From: Actinomycetes bacterium
Lineage (GTDB): Bacteria > Actinomycetota > Actinomycetes > Nanopelagicales > Nanopelagicaceae
Reading direction: 5' to 3'
Length of the DNA: 59,240 nucleotides
Assembly: GCA_025360085.1 (NCBI GenBank)
Contig: JANYCW010000055.1
Span: 1 to 59,240, forward strand
This document shows, piece after piece, positions 38,689 through 47,234 of this stretch. Below the pieces are notes generated by a model. That model was not told the DNA's origin, did no database searches, and saw only the letters and a program-made list of their open reading frames with translations. The translations under genes and the position numbers were made by a program. Numbering within the stretch: position 1 is the first letter of the stretch; the number at the start of each line of letters is the position of its first letter.

Positions 38689-41405
38689 CCTGAACCTTCG
38701 GTATTGCCAGCTTCGGCCGCGGATACGTCGTCAATACGATACCTATCCATGGCCGATTTAACAACACTCTTCTTTATTTGGCCAAGCTTCTCTAACTCTT
38801 GAAGCGTTGCAATAGCGATGGATTCAGCATCGACTTTAAAGTGCCGGCGAAGAGCGCCGCGCGTGTCGGATAGTCCAAAGCCATCGGTTCCTAATGAGAT
38901 AAATGGGGATTGCACCCATGGAGCGATTTGATCTTGCACCGCGCGCATGTAATCACTCACGGCTATAACTGGGCCACTATGCCCGTCGAGTTTGTTTGCG
39001 ATATATGCACGGCGTCTATCATGTGGATTTAGTAAATTATGGCGATCTACATTTAATCCATCACGACGAAGTTCATTCCATGACGTAACCGACCAAACTC
39101 CAGCCTCAACGCCCCAATCTTGGCGTAGAAGTTTTTGAGCCTTTAACGCCCAATTTACGCCAACGCCCGATGCCAAAATTTGCGCATTCTTTTTACGTTG
39201 GTGATTGGCTGGAGAATATAAGTAGATTCCCTTTAGCAATCCAGCGACATCTAAGTTGGCAGGTTCGGCCGGATGTACATAAGGCTCGTTATAGACGGTG
39301 AGGTAGTAGTAAATATTCTCGCTATCTTCGCCATACATACGACGAAGTCCATCTTTAACGATATGCCCAAGCTCAAATGCAAATGCTGGATCATATGCGA
39401 CCACAGCGGGGTTGGTCGAAGCCAATAAATGAGAATGTCCATCTTCATGTTGAAGGCCTTCGCCGTTAAGCGTCGTTCGACCAGCGGTAGCACCGATAAC
39501 AAAGCCACGAACTAATTGATCTGCCGCCGCCCAAAAGGCATCGCCGGTACGTTGGAAGCCAAACATTGAATAAAAGATGTACATCGGAATCATCGGCTCG
39601 TCATGTGTTGAGTAAGAAGAGCCAACTGCAGTGAAGGAGGCAACCGAACCCGCCTCGTTTATCCCCTCATGTAAAATTACGCCCGTTATAGATTCTTTAT
39701 ATGAGAGCATCAGTTCGCGATCAACGGCCTTGTACTTCTGACCATCGGGTGAATAAATCTTTAATGTTGGAAAGAGTGAATCCATTCCAAATGTACGCGC
39801 CTCATCGGGAATAATTGGAACAATTCGTGAGCCAAGTCCAGGGTCTTTCACGAGATCTTTTAGCATCCGAACAAATGCCATTGTTGTCGCGATTTCCTGT
39901 TGTCCTGAGCCTCTTTTGGCCGAATCGTAAACTGAGTCGGCTGGTTGAATGAGTGGGCGCGAAATTGAACGCCTCCGTGGTATCGATCCACCTAAGGCGA
40001 CGCGGCGTTCTACTAAGTACTTCGCTTCTTCTGAATCATCGGCAGGCTTAAAGTATGGGGGTAGATATTTATCTAATTTTTCATCAGGAATTTCTAAATG
40101 CAGCGTATCGCGAAAGCGTTTTATGTCCTCGAGATTCATTTTTTTCATTTGGTGAGTCGAGTTGCGACCTTCAAATGTTGAACCCAATGTCCAACCCTTT
40201 ATTGTTTTAGCCAAAATAACAGTTGGACGACCATTATGTTGTACTGAGGCTGTATATGCAGCAAATAATTTCTTATAGTCGTGACCGCCGCGTTTAAGAT
40301 TCCAAATCTTTTCATCGCTCCAGTCGGCAACCATTGCCGCGGTTCGAGGATCTCGTCCGAAGAAGTTCTCACGAATGTATGCGCCAGACTCGGCCTTAAA
40401 AGTCTGATAATCACCATCGAGAGTCTCATTCATTAATTTAACGAGCGCGCCTTCGCGATCTTGGGCCAATAGTGGATCCCAATCGCGACTCCAAACTACC
40501 TTAATAACATTCCAACCTGCGCCACCAAAAATTGACTCAAGCTCTTGAATAATTTTGCCATTACCTCGCACCGGACCATCAAGGCGTTGTAAGTTGCAGT
40601 TAATGACAAAGGTTAAGTTGTCTAATTTTTCACGAGTTGCAAGACCAATTGCACCAAGTGAATCAACTTCATCGACTTCGCCATCGCCTAAGAATGCCCA
40701 AACGTGCTGTTCGTTTGTATCTTTGATTCCACGGTTATGGAGATAACGGTTGTAGCGGGCTTGATAAATCGCATTCAATGGTCCAATGCCCATCGATACT
40801 GTTGGGAACTGCCAGAAATCTGGCATTAAACGAGGGTGCGGATACGAGGACAAACTGCCAGTTGGATGAGAGAGCTCTTGCCTAAAACCATCTAACTGCG
40901 CTTCTGATAAACGTCCTTCAAGAAACGCACGTGCGTACATTCCGGGGCTTGCGTGGCCTTGGAAAAAAATTTGATCTCCACCACCGGGATGATCTTGCCC
41001 TCGAAAAAAGTGATTAAAGCCGACCTCGTAAAGAGCGGCCGAGGATGCATATGTTGAGATGTGTCCACCGACTCCAACTCCTGGACGTTGAGCACGATGT
41101 ACCAACATCGCCGCGTTCCATCGGTTGATAGCACGAATCCGACGTTCAATATTTTCATCTCCTGGGAAAGCCGGCTCATTTTCAGGGGAGATAGTGTTGA
41201 TGTAGTCGGTCGTTCGAAGTGATGAAAGCCCAATGTTTTTTTCGTGTGCTCGCTTTAAAAGACTGAGCATTAAATATCGAGCGCGCACGGCTCCTGCATG
41301 CTCCAAAGCGGCATCAAATGACGCTCGCCACTCTGCCGTTTCCGCGGGATCGGTATCCACCAACTGGTCGATTATCTGATCAAGGGCTTCAAAATTTTCG
41401 CTCAT
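38685..41405 (-). CDS. aceE: Pyruvate dehydrogenase E1 component, homodimeric
   Basis: A 906-residue thiamine-diphosphate enzyme that decarboxylates pyruvate for acetyl-CoA. The TPP motif starts at [11 protein letters not shown] (240-250) and ends in [20 protein letters not shown] (113-123) and the C-terminal domain with [12 protein letters not shown] and DGFGLSDTR are typical of the single-chain E1 of Actinobacteria and Gammaproteobacteria. AGGGGAGG lies upstream of the ATG, so this gene has a normal leader. It is the first of three genes linking acetyl-CoA supply and glucan storage. Confidence 0.97.
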   Translation of the reverse strand: MSENFEALDQIIDQLVDTDPAETAEWRASFDAALEHAGAVRARYLMLSLLKRAHEKNIGLSSLRTTDYINTISPENEPAFPGDENIERRIRAINRWNAAMLVHRAQRPGVGVGGHISTYASSAALYEVGFNHFFRGQDHPGGGDQIFFQGHASPGMYARAFLEGRLSEAQLDGFRQELSHPTGSLSSYPHPRLMPDFWQFPTVSMGIGPLNAIYQARYNRYLHNRGIKDTNEQHVWAFLGDGEVDEVDSLGAIGLATREKLDNLTFVINCNLQRLDGPVRGNGKIIQELESIFGGAGWNVIKVVWSRDWDPLLAQDREGALVKLMNETLDGDYQTFKAESGAYIRENFFGRDPRTAAMVADWSDEKIWNLKRGGHDYKKLFAAYTASVQHNGRPTVILAKTIKGWTLGSTFEGRNSTHQMKKMNLEDIKRFRDTLHLEIPDEKLDKYLPPYFKPADDSEEAKYLVERRVALGGSIPRRRSISRPLIQPADSVYDSAKRGSGQQEIATTMAFVRMLKDLVKDPGLGSRIVPIIPDEARTFGMDSLFPTLKIYSPDGQKYKAVDRELMLSYKESITGVILHEGINEAGSVASFTAVGSSYSTHDEPMIPMYIFYSMFGFQRTGDAFWAAADQLVRGFVIGATAGRTTLNGEGLQHEDGHSHLLASTNPAVVAYDPAFAFELGHIVKDGLRRMYGEDSENIYYYLTVYNEPYVHPAEPANLDVAGLLKGIYLYSPANHQRKKNAQILASGVGVNWALKAQKLLRQDWGVEAGVWSVTSWNELRRDGLNVDRHNLLNPHDRRRAYIANKLDGHSGPVIAVSDYMRAVQDQIAPWVQSPFISLGTDGFGLSDTRGALRRHFKVDAESIAIATLQELEKLGQIKKSVVKSAMDRYRIDDVSAAEAGNTEGSG

Positions 41406-41502
41406 AGCCCCTATCCTCCCCTGAAATCTCTGTTAAGTCGAAATGAAAAATAATAGCCCAAGACCCCTTGCTTATCCCTGCCAGATTCGGTGGACTTAGC
41501 AA

Positions 41503-41895
41503 GTGCCGACCAGAATGGGGATGAAGAAGGGTGACCTAATTTTAGAGGTTGGCTGTGATGAATCCAGCGATGCCGGCCTTCGAGAGCAGATTCGTGCAAT
41601 TACTGGAAATGATTTTTTAACTAATAATTCACAAGAAGTCGTCGATGCCGTCATCATCTGGTGGCGCGATGGTGACGGAGATTTAGTCGATGAATTAATG
41701 GACTCGCTCACGTACTTGAGTGAGCGCGGAGCAGTTTGGGTCTTGACACCTAAAGTCGGACGCTATGGCCACGTTGAGCCAAGTGAAATTCAAGATGCTG
41801 CACCGATTGCCGGCTTAAGTCAAACGTCAACGCTCTCGGTTGCCCCAGATTGGAGCGCATCTTGTCTAGTGGCACGCAAGCTCATCAAACGGTAG
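41503..41895 (+). CDS. DUF3052 domain protein
   Basis: A 130-residue small acidic protein of the actinobacterial DUF3052 family: KKGDLILEVGCDESSDAGLR, DAVIIWWRDGDGDLVDELMDSLTYL, VWVLTPKVGRYGHVEPSEIQDAAPIAGLSQTS. Function unknown. The neighbours aceE, DUF3052 and ahpE occur in the same order in M. tuberculosis, from memory. The start is uncertain: GTG at 41503 (TTGCTT 41468-41473 and TGGACT 41491-41496 spaced by 17 nt could make it leaderless) or ATG at 41515. Its TAG stop is the start of the ahpE -10 box. Confidence 0.88.
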   Translation: MPTRMGMKKGDLILEVGCDESSDAGLREQIRAITGNDFLTNNSQEVVDAVIIWWRDGDGDLVDELMDSLTYLSERGAVWVLTPKVGRYGHVEPSEIQDAAPIAGLSQTSTLSVAPDWSASCLVARKLIKR

Positions 41896-41898
41896 ATT
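41893..41898 (+). promoter_or_regulatory. -10 box overlapping the DUF3052 stop codon
   Basis: TAGATT starts with the TAG stop of the DUF3052 gene and ends 7 nt before the GTG of ahpE. No Shine-Dalgarno is present in the 7 nt. Confidence 0.5.
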
Positions 41899-41905
41899 TA
41901 ATGGC

Positions 41906-42376
41906 GTGACACACGATAATCTCCACTTATCAATCGGATCGCAAGCACCGGATTTTGAATTAATGAATCAGCATGGTGAAAAAATCTCTCTCTCATCCTT
42001 TAAAGGTGAAAAAGCCGTCGTACTTCTGTTTTATCCATACGCATTTTCTGGCACATGCACTGGAGAGCTCTGCGGACTACGCGATAACCTCTCGGCATTT
42101 CAAAATGAAAATCTACAGTTATTAGCAATCTCTTGCGATCACATGTTCTCTCAACGCGTTTTTGCTGATCTGGAGGGTTATACGTTTCCATTACTCAGTG
42201 ATTTCTGGCCACATGGGGAGGTTGCAAAGTCCTATGGAACCTTTGACGATACACGCGGATGTGCTACGCGTAGTAGCTTTGTGATTGATAAGGAAGGAAT
42301 ATTGCGCTGGCAGGTTAACAATGGCTGGGTTGCGCGAGATATTGGGGATTACAAAACTGCGATTGCGGCGCTTTAA
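41906..42376 (+). CDS. ahpE: AhpE-type peroxiredoxin
   Basis: A 156-residue thiol peroxidase that reduces hydroperoxides and peroxynitrite. After APDFELMNQHGEKISLSSFKG the active site reads YPYAFSGTCTGELCGLRD with peroxidatic C51; a second Cys lies at 56. C-terminal FVIDKEGILRW is typical of the AhpE/BCP-like group. The reductant is not visible in the window. The GTG at 41906 is supported by the upstream -10 box. Confidence 0.93.
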   Translation: MTHDNLHLSIGSQAPDFELMNQHGEKISLSSFKGEKAVVLLFYPYAFSGTCTGELCGLRDNLSAFQNENLQLLAISCDHMFSQRVFADLEGYTFPLLSDFWPHGEVAKSYGTFDDTRGCATRSSFVIDKEGILRWQVNNGWVARDIGDYKTAIAAL

Positions 42377-42393
42377 AGGCGATTTAACTATTA

Positions 42394-42437
42394 TTACTTT
42401 CCTGAAGTAAGATTCGTCAGTACTCGACAAGAGTACT
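42394..42437. promoter_or_regulatory. Tandem inverted repeats and -10 box before tRNA-Val
   Basis: TTACTT (42394-42399) pairs with AAGTAA (42405-42410), and AGTACTC (42419-42425) pairs with GAGTACT (42431-42437), the second ending just before the tRNA. TAAGAT (42408-42413) between them is a good -10 and would start transcription near 42420, making the second repeat a 5' hairpin of the tRNA precursor. The -35 is unclear. Confidence 0.4.
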
Positions 42438-42438
42438 C

Positions 42439-42510
42439 GGGTGCTTAGCTCAGTGGTAGAGCGTCTCGTTTACACCGAGAATGTCGGGGGTTCGAAACCC
42501 TCAGCGCCCA
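42439..42510 (+). tRNA. tRNA-Val (anticodon UAC)
   Basis: The cloverleaf folds by eye. Acceptor GGGTGCT (42439-42445) pairs with AGCGCCC (42503-42509) with one G-U. The D arm is in GCTCAGTGGTAGAGC, the anticodon stem is TCTCG/CGAGA with loop TTTACAC and anticodon TAC at 42471-42473, and the T arm is GGGGGTTCGAAACCCTC. The discriminator is A, and no CCA is encoded (ACAA follows). Confidence 0.97.
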
Positions 42511-42533
42511 CAAGAATCTTGAAGGAGTCGATC

Positions 42534-43262
42534 ATGAATGCAAGTCCAAGTGATCAACAAAAAATATTGGAGATTGCAGGCTTGGATCAAAGGGCTACAG
42601 CACTCAACCATAGAGCCCACACTCTGGCCGAGCACGCGCTACTTGTAAGCGTTGGCACTAAGTCACAAAACATTCGCGATCTTCGAATCGCGGCACAGAC
42701 CGAACACAGTGATGTCAAGCGCGAACTTCTTCGCGCCGAGGCCGATGTTGAGCAGGTTGTTATGCGAATTACGCGCGACGAGGCGCGACTTAATGGTGGA
42801 TCGGCTTCACCTAAAGAGTTAGAGCAACTCCAACATGAAGTCGGAACTCTTAATCTTCGTCGGACTGAACTTGAAGATATTGAACTCGAAGTATTGATGC
42901 GCATAGATGATATCAATGTGCGCACTACCGAGCTCACTGTGCAGGAAACTGCATTTGTCGCCGAAGTATCCGACTTACAGATTCGCAAAGAAAATGCGCT
43001 CGCCGCATTTAACTCTGAACTCGAAACTATTGCTAAGGCGCGCATGGAAACGCTTGTCTTGGTGTCGCCAGAGTTCATTGCATTGTACGAAAAAATTCGT
43101 GCCTCCAATAATGGCACTGGTGCGGCACTTCTACTCGCCGGAACATGTAACGGTTGTCATTTATCCATTAACGCCGTTGAACTCCAAAGGATTTCAAAGC
43201 TGGCCCAAGACGAAGTTATTCGCTGCGAAGAATGTCGATGTATTTTGGTGCGCGGAGTTTAA
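42534..43262 (+). CDS. C4 zinc-ribbon coiled-coil protein
   Basis: A 242-residue protein. Residues ~10-180 form a long charged coiled coil, and the C-terminal ~45 residues are a zinc ribbon with two CxxC pairs, CNGCHLSINAVELQRI and IRCEECRCILVR. This matches the zf-RING_7/CT398 family, implicated in secretion or RNA-related roles but with no firm function. GAAGGAG at 42521-42527 supports the ATG at 42534; a longer frame would start inside the tRNA. It is next to the RNase H/phosphatase gene in many Actinobacteria. Confidence 0.87.
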   Translation: MNASPSDQQKILEIAGLDQRATALNHRAHTLAEHALLVSVGTKSQNIRDLRIAAQTEHSDVKRELLRAEADVEQVVMRITRDEARLNGGSASPKELEQLQHEVGTLNLRRTELEDIELEVLMRIDDINVRTTELTVQETAFVAEVSDLQIRKENALAAFNSELETIAKARMETLVLVSPEFIALYEKIRASNNGTGAALLLAGTCNGCHLSINAVELQRISKLAQDEVIRCEECRCILVRGV

Positions 43263-43266
43263 GTAG

Positions 43267-44349
43267 ATGGCGCGTCGATTTTTACTAACTGCCGATGGCG
43301 GTTCTCGTGGTAACCCAGGCCCAGCAGGGTATGGATCGGTCATTACCGAAAATGGATCGGTCATCGCTGAGATCTATGACGTCATTGGAATTGCAACCAA
43401 TAATGTCGCTGAATATCGTGGACTCATCGCGGGCTTAACTGCAATTAATGCGATTGATCCGCAAGCAACAATTGATGTGAAGATGGATAGTAAATTAGTT
43501 GTTGAGCAGATGTCAGGACGTTGGCAGATAAAGCATGCCGATATGCGTTCCCTTGCCCGAGATGCCCGTTCGGCTCATTCGCCTGACCTGGTTTCTTATA
43601 CATGGATCCCGCGAGATGAAAACTCTCATGCCGACCGACTTGCTAATAAAGCACTTGATCAAGAATCTGGCGGGAGAGAGGTAATCTCGGTTCAAAAAAA
43701 TTATTTGACGGAGCGCTTATTATCAACTGAAATTGCGACGACTATATTTCTTATCCGTCATGGCGAGACCCCTTTGACACCCTTAAAGAAGTTTTCAGGT
43801 GATGGACCCCTCAATCCAGAGCTAACGGAAATGGGTTTGCAGCAAGCCCAGCTTGTCGCGGCCGCCGTTGCAAACCTAAACCCTGAAATAGTAATTTCAT
43901 CGCCGCTAAATCGAACTAAACAGACTGCCGATGCAATTTCGCGTGCTACAGGCCTTGCCGTGAATTACGACGATGCTTGGATTGAATGCTCATTTGGAAT
44001 CTGGGATGGAATGTCAATCGATGAAGTCAAAGATACATATCCAGATGATTACCAATCATGGATCTCATCAACTGGATTTTCTCCCCCTGAAGGTGAGTCT
44101 TATGATGAAGTAGCAATCCGAATCGATCATGCTCTCGAGCACATCGTCAAGCTGTATCCGGGGCAACGAGTGGTCGTTGTCAGTCATAACGGAACAATCA
44201 AGTCTGCCGCCAAAATCGTTGTAGGTGCACCCGCCGATTCAATTTTTCATATCGATGTTTCACCTTGCTCTATAACGACAATTTCCATCTGGCCAAGTGA
44301 TGGCTTGCGCGCACTTCGCACCTTAAACGAACAGGCTCATTTAAGATAA
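43267..44349 (+). CDS. Bifunctional RNase H / histidine phosphatase
   Basis: A 360-residue fusion. The N-terminal domain (1-135) is RNase HI with D10 in TADGGSRGNPGPAGYG, E49 in NVAEYRG, D74 in KMDSK and D123 in HADRLANKA, cutting RNA in RNA-DNA hybrids. The C-terminal domain (155-360) is a phosphoglycerate-mutase-like phosphatase with RHG at 164-166 and the second His in VVSHNGT; the mycobacterial homologue has alpha-ribazole-phosphate phosphatase activity. This links to cobalamin use suggested by the adenosyltransferase. It follows the zinc-ribbon gene by 4 nt. Confidence 0.93.
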   Translation: MARRFLLTADGGSRGNPGPAGYGSVITENGSVIAEIYDVIGIATNNVAEYRGLIAGLTAINAIDPQATIDVKMDSKLVVEQMSGRWQIKHADMRSLARDARSAHSPDLVSYTWIPRDENSHADRLANKALDQESGGREVISVQKNYLTERLLSTEIATTIFLIRHGETPLTPLKKFSGDGPLNPELTEMGLQQAQLVAAAVANLNPEIVISSPLNRTKQTADAISRATGLAVNYDDAWIECSFGIWDGMSIDEVKDTYPDDYQSWISSTGFSPPEGESYDEVAIRIDHALEHIVKLYPGQRVVVVSHNGTIKSAAKIVVGAPADSIFHIDVSPCSITTISIWPSDGLRALRTLNEQAHLR

Positions 44350-44385
44350 ATCTTCGTTATAAAACGTGAGCAGAGCCGAAAAATC

Positions 44386-44414
44386 TTGGCGAAAATCCCT
44401 CTTTCCTCTAGAAT
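44386..44414 (+). promoter_or_regulatory. Promoter of the peptide transporter operon (TTGGCG / TAGAAT)
   Basis: TTGGCG (44386-44391) and TAGAAT (44409-44414) are separated by exactly 17 nt. The transcript should start near 44421 and carry a leader of about 90 nt. The best two-box promoter seen in the window. Confidence 0.6.
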
Positions 44415-44420
44415 CTAACT

Positions 44421-44511
44421 AACATCGAGGGCAGGGATGCTTAATTTACAAACAACCTCGATTTCCATGCGTTGACCCTCGTTAACGCAGTTATTAAAAA
44501 GGATGGTTTAC
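44421..44511 (+). promoter_or_regulatory. Potentially structured mRNA leader of the peptide-binding gene
   Basis: ATCGAGG (44424-44430) can pair with CCTCGAT (44456-44462), closing a 25-nt loop. GCGTT (44469-44473) and AACGC (44484-44488) can form a second hairpin whose loop contains CCCTCG (44476-44481), which could alternatively pair with CGAGGG (44426-44431). The two pairings are mutually exclusive, as in attenuators or riboswitches. AAAGGATGG (44498 onward) is the ribosome-binding site. I do not recognise a known riboswitch class. Confidence 0.35.
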
Positions 44512-46137
44512 ATGAAGGTTCTATCTCTAGGAAAGCGAAGTGTTGCAGTTTTGGCTGCAGTTGGCCTTGCAGTTGGCGGAACAATTGTTTCGGCACACGC
44601 TGCGACGGCTCCGACGTATATTGATTGTCAACTATTTTCTGCCGGTGAACCGGATTTTATTGATCCAGCTCTCACCTCAACATTAGTTGGTGCAAATCTT
44701 GCCACCATGTTATTTGATGGTCTTACCGACACTGATGCCTCTGGAAACCTCTACGGTGAAGTTGCTTCAAAATGGGTTACAAAAGACGGTGCTAAGACAT
44801 GGGCCTTCACGTTAAAGAAGAATTTGAAATTCTCTAATGGAGAAGCTGTTCTTCCTTCTTCATTTGTCACGGGCTGGAAGCGCGCATTTGCCGCTTCAAT
44901 GGCCTCTGAAGTGGCCTACCACTCTTACTTTATTGCTGGAATGGAAGAGTACAACACAGGCAAAGGCGGATGGCCTTCAGCATCTGTTGTTGCAGATGAT
45001 TCTGCAATGACACTTACCATTAAAATGGTTAATCCAACTGCAGATTGGCCATCAATTGTTGGCCACTCCGTATTCTCACCAATTCCAACAACAATGGCAT
45101 CTGCATCAAGTAAAGTTGAAGAAGATGGAACAAAGTTAGTTGGAAATGGTCCATTCATGTTAGAAAAGGCGATCACCAAGCGCGCAGGTGGCGAAGTTGT
45201 TATCGTTCCTAACCCTAACTACGGTGGAAAAGCCCCATTACTTTCAAGGGTTACATTTAAGATTTCATCTGATGTAAACGCTGCATATAACGCATTTGCT
45301 TCAGGCCAGTGCGACAATGGTCCAATTCCAGCCGGTCGTTATACAGAGCTCCTTACTAAGTGGGGAACTAAGGGTGTAAAGACAACTCTTGGAACTGACT
45401 ATTGGGGCTTTAACTGGGAAGATCCAACAGTTGGCGGAACACAGAACAAGTATCTTCGCTCTGCGATTTCAAAGGCCATTGATCGCACTCAGATCTCCAC
45501 GGTTATCTACCAAGGCGTACGTAAGCCAGCTTCGGGTCTACTTCCACCAGGACTTCCTGGCTATAAGGCTGGACAAGGTCTTACTTCTTCACGTGATCTA
45601 AATGGTGCGATATCCGATTACAAGAGATGGCTAGCACTTGGTAACAAGACTCCCGCACCTATACGTCTTTCATACAATGACGGTGCCGGTTGGGACAAAG
45701 TCGCATCAATTATCATCGCTAACTTAAAAGATGTAGGTATTCCTGCCAAATTGGATCCATATCCAGCCGATGGAACTTATTTCTCGAAGATGCGATCGGG
45801 TAAGGGTCAGATGATTCGTGCAGGTTGGTTTGCCGATTACCCAATCGCCGACAACTTCCTGTTCCCACTGCTTCATACAAAGTCAATCGATGGTGACAAT
45901 TTAGAACGCTATTCCAGCGTCACTTTTGATGCCCTTGTTGATTCAGCTCGTTCTACGACGAATAAGTCATTTGCGCAGAGCCAGTACCGTCGCGCTGAGG
46001 TACAAGCACTTCGCAAGGACGTCGCCTTGACACAGACCGTCAACCGTGGAATTGCGACAGTTCTAGCAGCAAGCACCACGTCATTTCCAATAACACCACT
46101 CGGAATGATTGCATTTGATCAAATCGTAAAGAATTGA
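44512..46137 (+). CDS. oppA: Peptide ABC transporter substrate-binding protein
   Basis: A 541-residue family-5 extracellular solute-binding protein (OppA/DppA). Signs: FSAGEPDFIDPALTSTLVGANLATMLFDGL, the GNGPFMLEKA segment, PNPNYGG, and LPPGLPGYK. The N-terminus is a plain Sec signal (KRSVAVLAAVGLAVGGTIVSAHA) with an AHA cleavage site; there is no lipobox Cys, which is odd for a monoderm. ATG at 44512 is chosen because of the ribosome-binding site and the signal peptide. Followed by an intra-operon hairpin and the permease genes. Oligopeptides are the probable ligand. Confidence 0.93.
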   Translation: MKVLSLGKRSVAVLAAVGLAVGGTIVSAHAATAPTYIDCQLFSAGEPDFIDPALTSTLVGANLATMLFDGLTDTDASGNLYGEVASKWVTKDGAKTWAFTLKKNLKFSNGEAVLPSSFVTGWKRAFAASMASEVAYHSYFIAGMEEYNTGKGGWPSASVVADDSAMTLTIKMVNPTADWPSIVGHSVFSPIPTTMASASSKVEEDGTKLVGNGPFMLEKAITKRAGGEVVIVPNPNYGGKAPLLSRVTFKISSDVNAAYNAFASGQCDNGPIPAGRYTELLTKWGTKGVKTTLGTDYWGFNWEDPTVGGTQNKYLRSAISKAIDRTQISTVIYQGVRKPASGLLPPGLPGYKAGQGLTSSRDLNGAISDYKRWLALGNKTPAPIRLSYNDGAGWDKVASIIIANLKDVGIPAKLDPYPADGTYFSKMRSGKGQMIRAGWFADYPIADNFLFPLLHTKSIDGDNLERYSSVTFDALVDSARSTTNKSFAQSQYRRAEVQALRKDVALTQTVNRGIATVLAASTTSFPITPLGMIAFDQIVKN

Positions 46138-46158
46138 TCTAAGCAGGTAATTAATTAG

Positions 46159-46200
46159 AGTGAGGGGTTCTCTATTGGGAGCCCCTCACTTTAATTTTCT
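46159..46200 (+). terminator. Strong hairpin between oppA and the permease genes
   Basis: AGTGAGGGG (46159-46167) and CCCCTCACT (46182-46190) pair perfectly and can extend inward with G-U pairs to about 14 bp, followed by TTAATTTTCT. Partial termination here would leave oppA mRNA in excess over permease mRNA. Confidence 0.75.
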
Positions 46201-46230
46201 TGGCTTTGTTAGTTTTCAAAATTTTATGGT

Positions 46231-46236
46231 TAAGAT
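46231..46236 (+). promoter_or_regulatory. -10 box before dppB
   Basis: TAAGAT ends 8 nt before the dppB ATG. With the terminator just upstream, an internal start could restore transcription of the permease and ATPase genes. TTGTTA (46206-46211) is 19 nt away, so the -35 is weak. Confidence 0.35.
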
Positions 46237-46244
46237 TGCGAGCG

Positions 46245-47234
46245 ATGTTTACTTACACTATTAAGCGATTGTTACAGAGCCTTATTGTTGTGTGGGCGGC
46301 AGTCACCTTAATGTTTGCACTCTTCTTCATTATTCCTGGTGACCCAATCTCTCTTAAGAGTGGCGAAAAATCATTGCCACCCGGGATTTTGGCGAACATC
46401 ACCGCAAAATACGGTTTAGACCAACCGACTTATGTCCAATACTTTCGCTTCTGGGGCCACTTATTTAAAGGCGATCTTGGTTACTCCTACAAAAATGATA
46501 AATCAGTCAATACGATTTTGCATGACGGATTATCCACCAGCGCAAGACTTCTATTCTGGGGTGCGCTGTTGCAACTCATTATCGCGCTTACCGTTGGTTT
46601 AACGAGTGCAATTAAGCGTGGCTCGCTTGGAGATCGTATTGGAACAATCTTTACCGTCGGAATTCAAGGAATCCCGGTATTTGTTTCAGGACTACTCGCG
46701 CAGTATCTTTTTGGCGTCCTGCCTTTTCAAATGCACTGGGACTGGCTCAATTTCTTCAAGCCATGGCCGCAAAGTTGGACGGCCGGTGTAATTCCAACCG
46801 ATAGTTGGAAAGGCATAATCCTGCCGGCACTAGTCGTGGCCGTCGTTGATGCTGCATTCATTGCACGAATGTTGCGTTCGTCATTGCTGGAGGTTTTGCG
46901 CGCTGACTATATCCGCACCGCATTTGCAAAAGGACTTTCGGCGCGTCGAGTTTGGTTTCACCACGCTCTACGAAATGCAATGATTCCGGTTGTAACGGTG
47001 TATGGAACATCTTTAATTGCAATTTTTGGTGTTGCGGTTCAGACGGAGAAGGTTTTCTCATTGCCTGGCATGGGTTCGACGATTGCAGATTCAGCTCTGT
47101 CGCAGGATGCACCAGTAGTTCTTGGCCTTGCAATTGTCGTCATTGCATTTGGCGCAGTTGTGAACTTAGTTGTTGACTTAAGTTATGCCCTCATTGATCC
47201 CCGAATCAAAATTGATTCAAAGGCGGTCCACTAA
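46245..47234 (+). CDS. dppB: Peptide ABC transporter permease, DppB type
   Basis: A 329-residue inner membrane subunit with six helices. It starts MFTYTIKRLLQSLIVVWAAVTLMFALF, with PGDP in the external loop, and carries the coupling EAA-like loop RADYIRTAFAKGLSARRVWFHHALRNA, which docks on the ATPase. The end has LSYALIDPRIK, a family ending. The ATG at 46245 is preferred to an upstream start whose extension overlaps the T tail of the hairpin. Its stop and the next start share one base (TAATG). Confidence 0.93.
   Translation: MFTYTIKRLLQSLIVVWAAVTLMFALFFIIPGDPISLKSGEKSLPPGILANITAKYGLDQPTYVQYFRFWGHLFKGDLGYSYKNDKSVNTILHDGLSTSARLLFWGALLQLIIALTVGLTSAIKRGSLGDRIGTIFTVGIQGIPVFVSGLLAQYLFGVLPFQMHWDWLNFFKPWPQSWTAGVIPTDSWKGIILPALVVAVVDAAFIARMLRSSLLEVLRADYIRTAFAKGLSARRVWFHHALRNAMIPVVTVYGTSLIAIFGVAVQTEKVFSLPGMGSTIADSALSQDAPVVLGLAIVVIAFGAVVNLVVDLSYALIDPRIKIDSKAVH

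Noticed and set aside
42441-42533. N-terminal extension of the zinc-ribbon protein
   Set aside because: The extra codons would be read from the tRNA gene itself; the ATG at 42534 has GAAGGAG upstream.
42587-43117. Minus-strand frame of 176 codons
   Set aside because: It is antisense to the coiled-coil part of the zinc-ribbon gene; its Ser/Arg-rich product is a shadow.
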